This document shows, one piece after another, positions 24,566 to 34,239 of a stretch of 64,000 nt of DNA. The stretch covers positions 62,001 to 126,000 of the forward strand of contig UQEU01000004.1 of assembly GCA_900540085.1 (NCBI GenBank), given 5' to 3'. The notes under the pieces were generated by a model, which was not told the origin of the DNA, made no database searches, and worked only from the letters and a program-made list of their open reading frames with translations. How positions within the stretch are numbered: position 1 is the stretch's first letter; every line of letters begins with the position of its first letter. The stretch comes from an uncultured Eubacteriales bacterium. Its GTDB lineage: Bacteria > Bacillota > Clostridia > Oscillospirales > Acutalibacteraceae. A program made the translations under genes and the position numbers.

Positions 24566-25948
24566 TTATTTTTTATAGTTATACATATTAACATCTTTAA
24601 CATGCTTTTCAACATACTTGTCAAAGTCAAAGAGTTCTTCTGCAACAGGAGCCCATTTTTCTGCAGCAGGTTTTGTTTTTGCAACAAGTTCTTCTGCCGA
24701 CTCGGGATGCAGCATCTCTGTTGAGTGAGCACCGCTTTCATTAACCATTTCAACAAGAATTTCCGGATTGTCAAGCATAGGACAAGGACGAAGCATATTA
24801 TTGTTGAACGGTTGACGGTTATAGTATGATTTGAAAATAGGACTTTGAAGTGCCTCGATTACCGAACATTCATTAATGTTAACATTTGAATAGTGAATAA
24901 ATGCACAAGGCTCACAGTCACCGTTTGAGTTGATATGGAAGTAGTGACGACCGCCTGCAATACAACCTTGAACATACTCGCCGTCATTCCAGAAATCAAG
25001 TGCAAAAATCGATTTTGTATGACGCCATTCGTGGATTTTGTTGTACATATGTTTTCTTTGTTCAGGTGTAGCCATAAGTTCTGTAACCGCACCGTTTCCG
25101 CAAGGAATATATGTAAAGAACCAAGCAAACATTACACCCTGTTCAATGAGCCAATCCATATACTCATCTGAACCGAGAACATCTGTATTTTTGCTTGTGT
25201 AGCAAAGTGAAGCACCAAACGGAACACCACGCTTTTTAAGGCGAGCCATAGCCTCAACAACTTTGCCGTAAACACCGTCGCCGCGACGGAAATCGTTTGT
25301 ATCTTCATAGCCTTCAATAGAGAAAGCGAGGTAAAGGTTACCTACTCTTTGGAGTTCATCTGCGAACTCGTCGTCGCAAAGAGTACCGTTTGTGAAACTC
25401 ATAAATGCACAATCGGGATTTTCTTCACAAATTCTGATAAGGTCTTTTTTACGCATAAGCGGTTCGCCGCCTGTATAAAGATACATATATGTACCGAGTT
25501 CTTTACCCTCTTTTACTATTCTTGAAAGAGTTTCGTAAGAAAGACTGCTTTGATGACCGTATTCTGCAGCCCAACAGCCCTTACAATGAAGGTTACAAGC
25601 GGCAGTAGGGTCCATAAGAATTGCCCACGGAACATTACAATTATACTTTTCAATACTTGCCATTCTCTTATCGTAACTGTACATTGCAACATTGAGAGCG
25701 GCAGGAACAAATTTTCTGAGAACTCCCTCGTCTGTATCAAGAGCAAGACGCTTTACAAACTTTGTCCAGTTATTGTTCGGGTCGTTAAGTGCTTTATGCA
25801 ATCCGTCGTATGTTGATTGATTTACTTTCTTAACATCGAGTTTTTCAATAAGATTAAGAAGTTTCATTGCGTTATTGTCAAAATCTTTTCTCACATATTT
25901 GATAAGCATATTAACAACAGCGGACATTGCTTTATCTTTAATATCCAT
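24566..25948 (-). CDS. Radical SAM protein with SPASM-like Cys-rich C-terminal region
   Basis: 460 residues. Residues 1-100 form a helical N-terminal region without known motifs. The radical SAM domain starts near residue 105 with PTAACNLHCKGCWAAEYG (CxxxCxxC) and YTGGEPLMRKKDL. Later Cys residues in GCIAGGRHYFHINSNGDCEPCAF and RPCPML suggest one or more auxiliary Fe-S clusters. Long-chain lipid or peptide modification enzymes have this layout, but I do not recognise the substrate. The gene has a long AT-rich upstream region with a palindromic repeat and its own terminator, so it is a single-gene unit. Confidence 0.75.
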   Translation of the reverse strand: MDIKDKAMSAVVNMLIKYVRKDFDNNAMKLLNLIEKLDVKKVNQSTYDGLHKALNDPNNNWTKFVKRLALDTDEGVLRKFVPAALNVAMYSYDKRMASIEKYNCNVPWAILMDPTAACNLHCKGCWAAEYGHQSSLSYETLSRIVKEGKELGTYMYLYTGGEPLMRKKDLIRICEENPDCAFMSFTNGTLCDDEFADELQRVGNLYLAFSIEGYEDTNDFRRGDGVYGKVVEAMARLKKRGVPFGASLCYTSKNTDVLGSDEYMDWLIEQGVMFAWFFTYIPCGNGAVTELMATPEQRKHMYNKIHEWRHTKSIFALDFWNDGEYVQGCIAGGRHYFHINSNGDCEPCAFIHYSNVNINECSVIEALQSPIFKSYYNRQPFNNNMLRPCPMLDNPEILVEMVNESGAHSTEMLHPESAEELVAKTKPAAEKWAPVAEELFDFDKYVEKHVKDVNMYNYKK

Positions 25949-26032
25949 TTTATTTTCCTCTCCGTCATCTGTATGACAATAAATTATAAAATTAAATAAT
26001 TTACAATAATTAAGATATTTGCTATTTGCAAT

Positions 26033-26066
26033 AATTGTACAATTCGTATTAAAACACTGTACAATT
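26033..26066. promoter_or_regulatory. Palindrome AATTGTACAATT and a second TGTACAATT upstream of the radical SAM gene
   Basis: AATTGTACAATT is a perfect 12-bp palindrome at 26033-26044. TGTACAATT recurs at 26058-26066, start to start 22 bases, two helical turns. Both lie 85-120 bases before the start of the radical SAM gene and could be operator sites for a dimeric regulator. Confidence 0.45.
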
Positions 26067-26181
26067 ATTTATACCAATTATAATACCAAATAAAGCCGTT
26101 GTAAAGTAAAAATTTTGTAAATGAAAATTTATAAAAATTCATATTTTTTGAATATAAAACATTTTCACAAACAAAAACGAC

Positions 26182-29100
26182 TTAAAAATCCATTCTGAAC
26201 AACAGTCTGTACGGACGGTCTGTTTTATTTCTGTAAAATTCATTCGCAACGGAACCCCAACTGTCATAACCTCCGAGTCCCTGCTGACGAGCAATAACTC
26301 TCACTATGGTTTTATAAGACTTTTGAAGTTCAAAAGAATGTTTTACACTTTCAAGTTCGTCGGGCAAATATCTTGAAACATTGAACTCCATTTGTGTCGG
26401 AGTAACAAAAGATATTTTTTTCTTTCCGCCAAAAATTGTTGCGTATCTTACGCCGGTTCTGTTGGAACACTCTTGAGGTCTTAAATAGTCAACATAGAAA
26501 TCATCAATCTTTTGACTGTAAACACCTATATCTGAAGATGCAAGACGGTCAATATAGTTATCAAAAGGACCTCTGCCGAGATAATTTACCGTTTCAAACC
26601 CGTCTGCAAGTTCAAACAAAAGTGAAACTTCAGGTATGTCGGGCAAAGTAGGATTAGGATAGAAATTGTAATCTATCTGCATTGAGTTTGAAGTTATTGT
26701 GTATATGATACTTGCCGTACAAACGGGCGATGTATATACTTTTGCCGTTGAAGAAACAACAATCTTTCTGCCGTTTTCAAAAACTTTATATCCCTCAATA
26801 TTGAAAACAGTATTTTCGGGACAGCCCGCAAACTTCCACATGCCGAGTCTTGAGCCTAACCTTGCACCTCTGTCGTTATCGGTCAACGCTCTCCAGAAAT
26901 TGAGTCTCATTCCGTTTGCGAAAAGTTCTTCGCCGTTTACGGTAACACTTTTTAAAGTTCCGCTTCTTCTGTCAAATCTGACTGCAACATCTTTCCCGAT
27001 AATTCTCAAAGCACCGTAAGTATCGGCAATTATAAGTTCTTCATCAGCCTCAGGTTCAGTATATGAATTTTCAAATTCATTTATTACAAACTGTGCCGCC
27101 GCAAATTCGTTTTCTTCTTCACAAAAACCTTTGCCCACCAAAGAAAAACTGAGATAACACTCACTTGTGGTAATTCTGTTGAGTTCAAGGTCAACAATAG
27201 TTTTTTGACTCGGTTCAAGGTCTATTTCCATCTCGCCGTTTCTGAACTCTCCGTCTTTTGAAAACTGTTTCCATTTGAGCGTAAACTCATTCAAATTTGT
27301 AAAAGCAAATTTGTTCGTAATTTCAAAAACGCCTTTTTCTGCATCGATTTCTTTAATATCAACATTTTGATACAGTCTTTTAATCTCATAAAGTTTCGGA
27401 GTAGGCTTTCTGTCGCCCAAAAGCAAACCGTTTCCGCAAAAATTATTATCATTCGGAAAATCGCCGAAATCTCCGCCGTACATCAAATGTTTTTTACCGT
27501 CTTCAAGTTCGACTTCTATACTTTGGTCAACCCAATCCCAGACAAAACCGCCCTGAAATTGAGGATACTTATCCCACAATTTTGTATATTCTTCTGTCGA
27601 ACCGCAGGAATTTCCCATAGCATGAGAAAATTCACAAAGCAAAAACGGTCTTTTATCTTTTTCCGACAAAATATAGTCCTCGCACTCGTTCGGCATAGGA
27701 TACATTCTCGAATAGACATCTGAATACTCTTTTTCGTTTGCGTCGCCGTGACACTCAAAATGCACAAATCTTGATTTATCCTGCTTTTTGAGCCAATCGT
27801 ACATCATTTTAACATTATCGCCGCCGTGACTTTCATTGCCCAAACTCCAAGCAACGACACAAGTACAGTTTTTATCTCTGTGATACAAAGACTCTATTCT
27901 CTGCATACAAGCCTTTGTCCACTCTCTTCTTGACGCAGGCAGCTGAGGACAGCCGATGATTTTTGAGCCGACTGTTCCGTGCGTTTCCATATTGTTCTCA
28001 TCTATAACATAGAGTCCGTACTCATCGCAAAGTTCATACCAGCGTGGACAATTCGGATAGTGGGAAGTTCTGACAGCGTTAATGTTGTTGTCTTTCATCT
28101 TCTTAATATCATCTATCATTACACTTTCCGGAACATAGTGTCCGCAGTCGCAGGTAAACTCGTGTCTGTTTACGCCTTTAAAAACAACTCTTTTGCCGTT
28201 TATTAAAATTGTGCCGTTTTTAATCTCTACTTTTCTGAAACCGAACTTTGAAGAAACAAATTCAATCGGTACGCCTTCGCTTTTAAGTGCAAGCACAAGC
28301 GTATATAAATTCGGTTTTTCGGCACTCCACAACTTCGCAGAAGCGACGATTGCTTTCATTTTCGCTCTCAAATTTTCATTGACATAGCAACTGTCAAGGG
28401 CAACTGTTACACCGTCGCTGTCATAGACAGCCATATCGACAGACAATGACTCGTATGAGCCGTTGATTTTAACATTTACACTGAGTTCGCCGTCTTCGCT
28501 CAAATCTATCGGTACGGCGTTTATTTCAAAATCTCTTATATATTCACGCTCTGTCGTATATATGTAAACATCTCTGAAAATGCCCGAAATACGCCACATA
28601 TCCTGACATTCAAGCCACGAACCCGTACACCAACGATAGACTTCTGCTGCAATGACATTGCTGCCCTCTTTCAAGTATCCGGAAATGTCAAACTCGGCTC
28701 TGTTAAAAGACGACTCACTGTAACCGACTCTCTCGCCGTTTACATAAAGATAAAAAGCCGACTCTACACCCTCAAAGCACAAAACAACTCTTTTGGAAAG
28801 TGTGTCGGCGTTTACATGAATTCTTTTCAAATAACATCCGACAGGGTTGTACTTTGTAGGTGCATTCGGCGGGCAAATATCTTCATTTAATTCCCACGGA
28901 TATCGAACATTTGCATACTGTGGAAAATCGTAGCCCTGAAACTGCCACGAGCACGGCACCTTTACACTGTCCCAATTATGAGAATCGTAGTGTGGTTGTG
29001 CAAAATCTGTCGGTTTATACGAATAGTTTTTATAGAGTTTAAACTTCCATTTTCCGTTGAGCAATTTAATGCGGTCGGAGTCGTATCTCACGCACTTTTT

Positions 29101-29217
29101 AGCGAGTTTTGAATCGCCGTATGACATAAATGTAGCGTGCTGAGGTATCTTGTTTACTCCTACTATTTCAGGATTTGACTGCCATTCGGAATAGCCGTCT
29201 ATGAAATTTCTTTCCAT
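26182..29217 (-). CDS. lacZ: Beta-galactosidase, GH2 (LacZ-like)
   Basis: 1011 residues, the length of LacZ. It hydrolyses terminal beta-galactosides in the cytoplasm, as no signal peptide is seen. Domain order: N-terminal sugar-binding domain (residues 1-220, RIKLLNGKWKFKLY), immunoglobulin-like domain, TIM barrel with VVAWSLGNESHGG (acid/base Glu near 455) and FLLCEFSHAMGNS (nucleophile Glu near 530), then C-terminal Bgal_small_N beta domain (RFDRRSGTLKSV; NYLGRGPFDNYIDRL). It lies 26 bases after a sugar-transferase gene. Confidence 0.93.
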   Translation of the reverse strand: MERNFIDGYSEWQSNPEIVGVNKIPQHATFMSYGDSKLAKKCVRYDSDRIKLLNGKWKFKLYKNYSYKPTDFAQPHYDSHNWDSVKVPCSWQFQGYDFPQYANVRYPWELNEDICPPNAPTKYNPVGCYLKRIHVNADTLSKRVVLCFEGVESAFYLYVNGERVGYSESSFNRAEFDISGYLKEGSNVIAAEVYRWCTGSWLECQDMWRISGIFRDVYIYTTEREYIRDFEINAVPIDLSEDGELSVNVKINGSYESLSVDMAVYDSDGVTVALDSCYVNENLRAKMKAIVASAKLWSAEKPNLYTLVLALKSEGVPIEFVSSKFGFRKVEIKNGTILINGKRVVFKGVNRHEFTCDCGHYVPESVMIDDIKKMKDNNINAVRTSHYPNCPRWYELCDEYGLYVIDENNMETHGTVGSKIIGCPQLPASRREWTKACMQRIESLYHRDKNCTCVVAWSLGNESHGGDNVKMMYDWLKKQDKSRFVHFECHGDANEKEYSDVYSRMYPMPNECEDYILSEKDKRPFLLCEFSHAMGNSCGSTEEYTKLWDKYPQFQGGFVWDWVDQSIEVELEDGKKHLMYGGDFGDFPNDNNFCGNGLLLGDRKPTPKLYEIKRLYQNVDIKEIDAEKGVFEITNKFAFTNLNEFTLKWKQFSKDGEFRNGEMEIDLEPSQKTIVDLELNRITTSECYLSFSLVGKGFCEEENEFAAAQFVINEFENSYTEPEADEELIIADTYGALRIIGKDVAVRFDRRSGTLKSVTVNGEELFANGMRLNFWRALTDNDRGARLGSRLGMWKFAGCPENTVFNIEGYKVFENGRKIVVSSTAKVYTSPVCTASIIYTITSNSMQIDYNFYPNPTLPDIPEVSLLFELADGFETVNYLGRGPFDNYIDRLASSDIGVYSQKIDDFYVDYLRPQECSNRTGVRYATIFGGKKKISFVTPTQMEFNVSRYLPDELESVKHSFELQKSYKTIVRVIARQQGLGGYDSWGSVANEFYRNKTDRPYRLLFRMDF

Positions 29218-29243
29218 AATCTAACACCTGTAAAAACAAAAAA

Positions 29244-29849
29244 TTATCTTCTGTGAAATTTGCCCTCGCGATAGCCGTCCTGTCTGAAACAAACGCCTAT
29301 CGAAAGGAACAAAATCTTTATATCGAGTGCCAAAGAAAAGTTATCGCAATACTCTTTGTCGAGTTTAACTTTCTTTCTCACGCTTATATCATCTCGTCCG
29401 TTGATTTGAGCCCAGCCCGTGAGTCCCGGTCTGAAACGATAAACTCCGTATTCAAGTCTTAAACGGTGTGCTCCTATTTCACTTGAAATGAGAGGTCTTG
29501 GACCTACAAAACTCATATCCCCTTTTAAAATATTCCAAAGTTGAGGCAACTCGTCAATACTCGTTTTTCTCAAAAACTTTCCGATTGGAGTAATGTACTG
29601 TTCGGGATTTTCAAGTTCACAGGTAGGACAATTCGGAGCGTTGTTATACATAGTCTGAAATTTGTAAATTTTAAACGGCTTACCGCCTCTGCCGCGCCTT
29701 TCGTGTGAGAAAAACACCGAACAATTCGGTGTGAACAAGTTAAATACGCACACAAATGCAAAAAGAGGAGAAAGAAGTATCAGCGACAAAAATGAAACGA
29801 CTATGTCAAAAAGTCGTTTAAACTTTGTCTGTGTAAAATATTTTTTCAT
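29244..29849 (-). CDS. Bacterial sugar transferase (undecaprenyl-phosphate sugar-1-phosphate transferase)
   Basis: 201 residues. It has the catalytic domain of WbaP/RfbP-type initiating transferases, with one N-terminal membrane segment (RLFDIVVSFLSLILLSPLF) and none of the large N-terminal membrane domain. Motifs: KPFKIYKFQTM, LRKTSIDELPQLWNIL, SFVGPRPLI, and YRFRPGLTGWAQINGRDD. It transfers a sugar-1-phosphate to undecaprenyl phosphate to start a glycan. Its ATG overlaps the cyclase gene stop by four bases. Confidence 0.9.
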   Translation of the reverse strand: MKKYFTQTKFKRLFDIVVSFLSLILLSPLFAFVCVFNLFTPNCSVFFSHERRGRGGKPFKIYKFQTMYNNAPNCPTCELENPEQYITPIGKFLRKTSIDELPQLWNILKGDMSFVGPRPLISSEIGAHRLRLEYGVYRFRPGLTGWAQINGRDDISVRKKVKLDKEYCDNFSLALDIKILFLSIGVCFRQDGYREGKFHRR

Positions 29850-30466
29850 ATATCAAAATCCTTAATTTCAACTTCGCTTTCGCTTTTACTTTTAATTAAA
29901 ACAGCACGGCAAACCGACGCTTCGGCACCGTCAACTTTCAGCGGAAATGCACAAAGAGTGTACTCGCCGACAGGCACTTCATCCAAAACAAGACCTTCAA
30001 GAAGTGCAATATCGTGCAAAAACAGTTCACGATGAATTTCAGCCGTCTGTTCTCCAAATGCAACGGACAGTGAATTCACTCCGACAAGTTCAATATGAAA
30101 TCTGTTTATTTCATTTACCGCACTCTGCGTAATAAAACAGTCGGGTGAAGTAAATTTAACTATGAGTCTTGTACAATTCCACGGCAAATTTTCCGACACC
30201 CACCGAGCCGTTATCGGCTCCGACGCTTCGGCAACGACACACGGACCGTAAAACTTTTCAAGAGAAAGTTCCGTGATACTTTTACCGTCTTCGCAAAAGT
30301 GCAAAGGTGCATCTATATGAGAACCGTTGTGCGAACACACAGTTAACTCTGTCAGATTGTATTCGTCTGAATTTTTAATGCTTTTAACTTGTTTTAACTC
30401 GGGAATTGGGTCGCCGTCAAAAACTTCTGCCTGCAAAAGAAACGGCGAAATGTCGTAAAGCTTCAA
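29846..30466 (-). CDS. Cyclase-family (kynurenine formamidase-like) metal hydrolase
   Basis: 206 residues. The signature CSHNGSHIDAPLHF carries the metal ligands of the PF04199 cyclase family; ECFEDGKSI-like residues near CEDGKSITEL and the AHD/VGVNSLSV region also fit. Members hydrolyse N-formylkynurenine or cyclic lactams. The context of a sugar transferase and LacZ gives no strong hint. It is first in a three-gene unit and overlaps the transferase by ATGA. Its substrate is not known. Confidence 0.8.
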   Translation of the reverse strand: MKLYDISPFLLQAEVFDGDPIPELKQVKSIKNSDEYNLTELTVCSHNGSHIDAPLHFCEDGKSITELSLEKFYGPCVVAEASEPITARWVSENLPWNCTRLIVKFTSPDCFITQSAVNEINRFHIELVGVNSLSVAFGEQTAEIHRELFLHDIALLEGLVLDEVPVGEYTLCAFPLKVDGAEASVCRAVLIKSKSESEVEIKDFDI

Positions 30467-30512
30467 AATGACCCGTCCTCAAAAATTAATATAACTGCAT
30501 TTTTTCTATCGA

Positions 30513-30541
30513 ATTATACCATATACGACAATAATATGCAA
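30513..30541 (-). promoter_or_regulatory. Sigma-A promoter of cyclase-sugar transferase-lacZ unit
   Basis: Minus-strand -35 TTGCAT (30541-30536), 17 bases, -10 TATAAT (30518-30513), 47 bases before the cyclase start. Confidence 0.7.
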
Positions 30542-30620
30542 ATAATTGCAATACAATGTTACACATTTTTAAATATTGTATAAATTTTATTATTATCTCA
30601 TAATTATTTTGTAAAATTGA

Positions 30621-30649
30621 TTGAAAAATTTACCTGAAACCTTTATAAT
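30621..30649 (+). promoter_or_regulatory. Sigma-A promoter of the lipoprotein gene
   Basis: -35 TTGAAA at 30621-30626, 17 bases, and -10 TATAAT at 30644-30649, upstream of the lipoprotein start at 30705. Confidence 0.7.
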
Positions 30650-30704
30650 ATATAAAATATATGACTGTAAAATTACTTTAAAAAATTTAAGGAAGGTATA
30701 TTTT

Positions 30705-31322
30705 ATGAAAAAAGCGAAAAAAATCTTATGTTCGGCGCTTGCACTGATTATGATATTTTCATTTTCTGCCTGCTCATCAAAAACCGAAGACCCGACAACG
30801 CAAATCAAAGACAATGTCAATGCAGTTGAAAAAGGTTTGCTTGAGTTTGATTTAAATGAAGTTTTGAAGTATGCAAAAGGCGACGCCGTAAATAACATAA
30901 AACTCGTTTCAAAACACAGCGAAGATTTTGAAGAAATAGCAAAATCGGTTTTCTACAACCTCAAAATTACCGTTGAAGAAGTGAATATCGAAGAGGGAAA
31001 AGATATAGGCGATGTGACTTTGAAAATAAAAAACAGAGATTTTACGAATGTTATCACTCAATATCTCGGTGAAAATATGCAGGGCTTCATCAACGGAGAT
31101 ATCGACTTAACCGATGAAAAAGTTGCAGAAGAGCAACTCAAAACAATCCGCAAACTAATCAACGACTGCACAGAAACGAAAGAAAGTGCCGTTATTGTAC
31201 CCGTTGAAAAAAATAAAAACGGCAGATGGATTTTACTTTTAAGTTCCGAAGCGGAAGACGCATTGTCAGGCGGTACGGCAAACATTGTCAACGCAATCGT
31301 TAAAGCATATCGTGATAAATAA
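30705..31322 (+). CDS. Lipoprotein of unknown function
   Basis: 205 residues. A Lys-rich start, hydrophobic segment and lipobox FSAC (Cys23) predict a lipoprotein anchored outside the membrane. The mature part (DPTTQIKDNVNAVEKGLLEF; NYLKITVEEVNIE) resembles the helical and beta fold of DUF5105-type lipoproteins common in gut Clostridia, but I cannot name it. AAGGAAGG precedes the ATG. Divergent to the cyclase operon and 94 bases upstream of secA, which has its own promoter. Confidence 0.7.
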   Translation: MKKAKKILCSALALIMIFSFSACSSKTEDPTTQIKDNVNAVEKGLLEFDLNEVLKYAKGDAVNNIKLVSKHSEDFEEIAKSVFYNLKITVEEVNIEEGKDIGDVTLKIKNRDFTNVITQYLGENMQGFINGDIDLTDEKVAEEQLKTIRKLINDCTETKESAVIVPVEKNKNGRWILLLSSEAEDALSGGTANIVNAIVKAYRDK

Positions 31323-31347
31323 TTTTTTTGTTTTAAAGCACATTAAT

Positions 31348-31376
31348 TTGCATTGCAAAAATGCTTGTGTTATTAT
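31348..31376 (+). promoter_or_regulatory. Sigma-A promoter of secA
   Basis: -35 TTGCAT at 31348-31353, 17-base spacer, -10 TATTAT at 31371-31376, 40 bases before the secA start. Confidence 0.7.
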
Positions 31377-31416
31377 ATTCGTCGAAATCAAAGCTAATAA
31401 ACCATGAGGTGAAAAT

Positions 31417-34176
31417 ATGACATCATTAAAAAAACTCTTTTTCGGGGATTATTCAACGAGAGAAATCAAAAGAATTAAACCTCTTCAGCAAAAAGTTCTC
31501 GAACTTGAATCAAAGTACGAAAAATTAAGCGATAAAGAATTGACTGCTCAAACACAAATTCTTAAAGACAGACTTGCAAACGGAGAAACCACCGACGATA
31601 TTTTGCCCGACGCTTTCGCAGTATGCCGTGAAGCATCTTGGCGTGTACTCGGAATGAAACATTTCCCCGTACAAATCATAGGCGGTATCATTTTGCATCA
31701 GGGACGAATTGCAGAAATGAAAACAGGTGAAGGTAAAACACTTGTTGCAACACTTCCTGCTTACCTTAATGCACTCACGGGCGAGGGCGTTCACATCGTA
31801 ACTGTAAACGATTATCTTGCAAAGCGTGACTCCGAATGGATGGGAAAACTTTACCGTTTTCTCGGTCTTTCCGTCGGTCTTATCATTCACGACAAAAGCA
31901 ATATTGAAAGAAAAGAAGCGTACAATGCCGACATCACTTACGGCACAAACAACGAAATGGGCTTCGACTACTTGAGAGACAATATGGTGCTTTATGCAGA
32001 CCAAAAAGTACAAAGAGCACACGCATTTGCGATTGTCGATGAAGTTGACTCAATCCTTATCGACGAGGCAAGAACTCCTCTTATCATCAGCGGTAAAGGA
32101 GAACGTTCGACAGACCTTTACACAAGAGCAAACGAGTTTGTAAAAACACTCACTATGCAAAAAGTTGCAAAACTTGACGAAAAGCAGGATACAGAAGAAA
32201 CATATCAAGACGCCGACTACATTGTTGACGAAAAGGCAAGAACTGCAACTCTCACACAAAACGGTGTAAAAAAAGCCGAAGCATACTTCCATGTTGAAAA
32301 CTTAATGGAAATGGAAAACACAACACTTTTACACCATATTGACCAAGCAATCAAAGCAAACGGTGTAATGAGAAGAGATATTGACTATGTTGTTAAAGAC
32401 GGTCAGGTTCTCATTGTTGATGAATTTACAGGTCGTATTATGCTCGGCAGACGATACAACGAAGGTTTGCATCAGGCTATCGAAGCAAAAGAAAATGTTA
32501 AAGTTGAACACGAAAGCAAAACTCTTGCTACCATCACTTTCCAAAACTACTTCCGTCTTTACAAAAAACTTTCGGGTATGACAGGTACTGCAATGACGGA
32601 AGCAAACGAGTTCAATGAGATTTATAACCTTGATGTTGTTGAAATTCCGACAAACAAACCATTAATCAGAAAAGATTTGCCTGACGCTGTTTTCAGCACC
32701 GAAAGAGCAAAATTCTCAAATGTTATAGCACAAATTAAAGAATGTCACGAGAGAAAACAACCTATCCTTGTAGGTACAGTTTCAATCGAAAAGAGCGAAT
32801 ATGTAAGCAAACTCCTTAAAAGAGAACATATCCCTCACAATGTACTCAACGCTAAAAACCACGAAAAAGAAGCAGAGATTATCGCTCAGGCAGGTAAACT
32901 CGGTGCAGTTACAATCGCCACAAATATGGCAGGTCGCGGTACTGATATTATGCTCGGCGGTAACTCTGAATTTCTCGCAAAAAGCGAAATGAAGAAAATG
33001 CAGTACACTGACGAACTTATTGCAGAAGCAACAGGTTTTGCAGAAACAGACAACGAGGAAATTCTTGAGGCAAGAGAAACTTTCAGAAAACTTGAGAAAA
33101 AATATAAAGAAGAAATCTCAGCCGAAGCAGAAGAAGTAAGAAACGCAGGCGGACTTTATATACTCGGCACAGAGCGTCACGACTCAAGACGAATTGACAA
33201 CCAGTTGAGAGGCCGTTCAGGTCGTCAGGGCGACCCCGGTACAAGTTGTTTCTTCCTCTCACTTGAAGACGACTTAATGCGTCTTTTCGGCGGAGAAAGA
33301 ATGCAGGCATTCGTAAACCGTGTTGAAGCAGACGAAAACGCTCCTCTTGTTTCAAAAACACTTTCAAAAACAATAGAAAGCGCTCAAAAGAAAATTGAAG
33401 GACAAAACTTCGGTATCCGTAAAAATACTGTTCAGTACGACGATGTTATGAACCGTCAAAGAGAGCTTATCTATAAACAAAGAGATATGGTTCTCAACGG
33501 CGTAAGTCTTGACTCGACAATAATCGGTATGCTTGACAAAAACATTGAAGAAACCGTTGAGATTTACTGCAACAAAGACTCAAAGTACACTGATTGGAAC
33601 ATTGACGGTCTTCGTGAAAAATACAGAGGCTGGCTCGTTGATGAAAACGACTTTGAAAATCCGGAAAATCTTACAGTTGACTCTATCATTGAAACATTGA
33701 AAGAAAGAGGACACGAGCGTCTTAACGCAAAAGAACTCGCAATTAACAATGAGTTTGACGGCGAGTTTACATTTGATGATTTTGAAAGAATGATACTTCT
33801 TCGCAATGTTGACTCTTTATGGATGGATCATATCGACGCTATGGAAGACCTCAAACAAGGTATTCACCTTCGTTCATTTGCTCAAAGAGACCCTGTTGTT
33901 GAGTTCAGAATGGAAAGTTACGATATGTTTGAAGAAATGATTGCATCAATTCGTGAGAACACCGTAAGAGACCTTCTTTTAATCATTCCGAGAAGACGAC
34001 AGGATGTTGAAAGAAAAGCAGTAGTTAAAGAAACAGGCACAAATGCAGGCGGAGACGACAGCGTTAAAAAAGAGCCTGTAAGAAAAGGCAAAAAAGTAGG
34101 TCCAAACGACCCGTGTCCGTGCGGAAGCGGCAAAAAGTACAAAAAATGCTGCGGTGCACCCGGAAAAGAAAAATAA
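31417..34176 (+). CDS. secA: Protein translocase ATPase SecA
   Basis: 919 residues. SecA drives secretion through SecYEG by ATP hydrolysis. Present: Walker A MKTGEGKTLVATL near residue 105, DYLRDNM and the DEVDSILIDEARTPL motif, the preprotein-crosslinking domain, NMAGRGTDI, LRGRSGRQGDPG, helical scaffold, and a C-terminal zinc-binding SEC-C motif PNDPCPCGSGKKYKKCC. ATG 31417 follows AGGTG. It stands alone between its promoter and a strong terminator. Confidence 0.97.
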   Translation: MTSLKKLFFGDYSTREIKRIKPLQQKVLELESKYEKLSDKELTAQTQILKDRLANGETTDDILPDAFAVCREASWRVLGMKHFPVQIIGGIILHQGRIAEMKTGEGKTLVATLPAYLNALTGEGVHIVTVNDYLAKRDSEWMGKLYRFLGLSVGLIIHDKSNIERKEAYNADITYGTNNEMGFDYLRDNMVLYADQKVQRAHAFAIVDEVDSILIDEARTPLIISGKGERSTDLYTRANEFVKTLTMQKVAKLDEKQDTEETYQDADYIVDEKARTATLTQNGVKKAEAYFHVENLMEMENTTLLHHIDQAIKANGVMRRDIDYVVKDGQVLIVDEFTGRIMLGRRYNEGLHQAIEAKENVKVEHESKTLATITFQNYFRLYKKLSGMTGTAMTEANEFNEIYNLDVVEIPTNKPLIRKDLPDAVFSTERAKFSNVIAQIKECHERKQPILVGTVSIEKSEYVSKLLKREHIPHNVLNAKNHEKEAEIIAQAGKLGAVTIATNMAGRGTDIMLGGNSEFLAKSEMKKMQYTDELIAEATGFAETDNEEILEARETFRKLEKKYKEEISAEAEEVRNAGGLYILGTERHDSRRIDNQLRGRSGRQGDPGTSCFFLSLEDDLMRLFGGERMQAFVNRVEADENAPLVSKTLSKTIESAQKKIEGQNFGIRKNTVQYDDVMNRQRELIYKQRDMVLNGVSLDSTIIGMLDKNIEETVEIYCNKDSKYTDWNIDGLREKYRGWLVDENDFENPENLTVDSIIETLKERGHERLNAKELAINNEFDGEFTFDDFERMILLRNVDSLWMDHIDAMEDLKQGIHLRSFAQRDPVVEFRMESYDMFEEMIASIRENTVRDLLLIIPRRRQDVERKAVVKETGTNAGGDDSVKKEPVRKGKKVGPNDPCPCGSGKKYKKCCGAPGKEK

Positions 34177-34196
34177 ATTATAGCATTATAATGTAA

Positions 34197-34229
34197 AAAA
34201 CCACGCATCAATTTTTGATGCGTGGTTTT
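34197..34229. terminator. Intrinsic terminator of secA
   Basis: AAAACCACGCATCA and TGATGCGTGGTTTT form a 14-bp stem around a five-base loop, followed by a T-rich tract. It lies between the convergent secA and APH-like kinase genes and may act both ways. Confidence 0.88.
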
Positions 34230-34239
34230 GTTTTGTTTT

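Noticed and set aside
26033..26066. CRISPR-like repeat
   Set aside because: Only two short copies of TGTACAATT; no array structure in the window.
31525..33373. Antisense open frames within secA
   Set aside because: Cys/Phe-rich products typical of reversed codons; secA frame is unambiguous.
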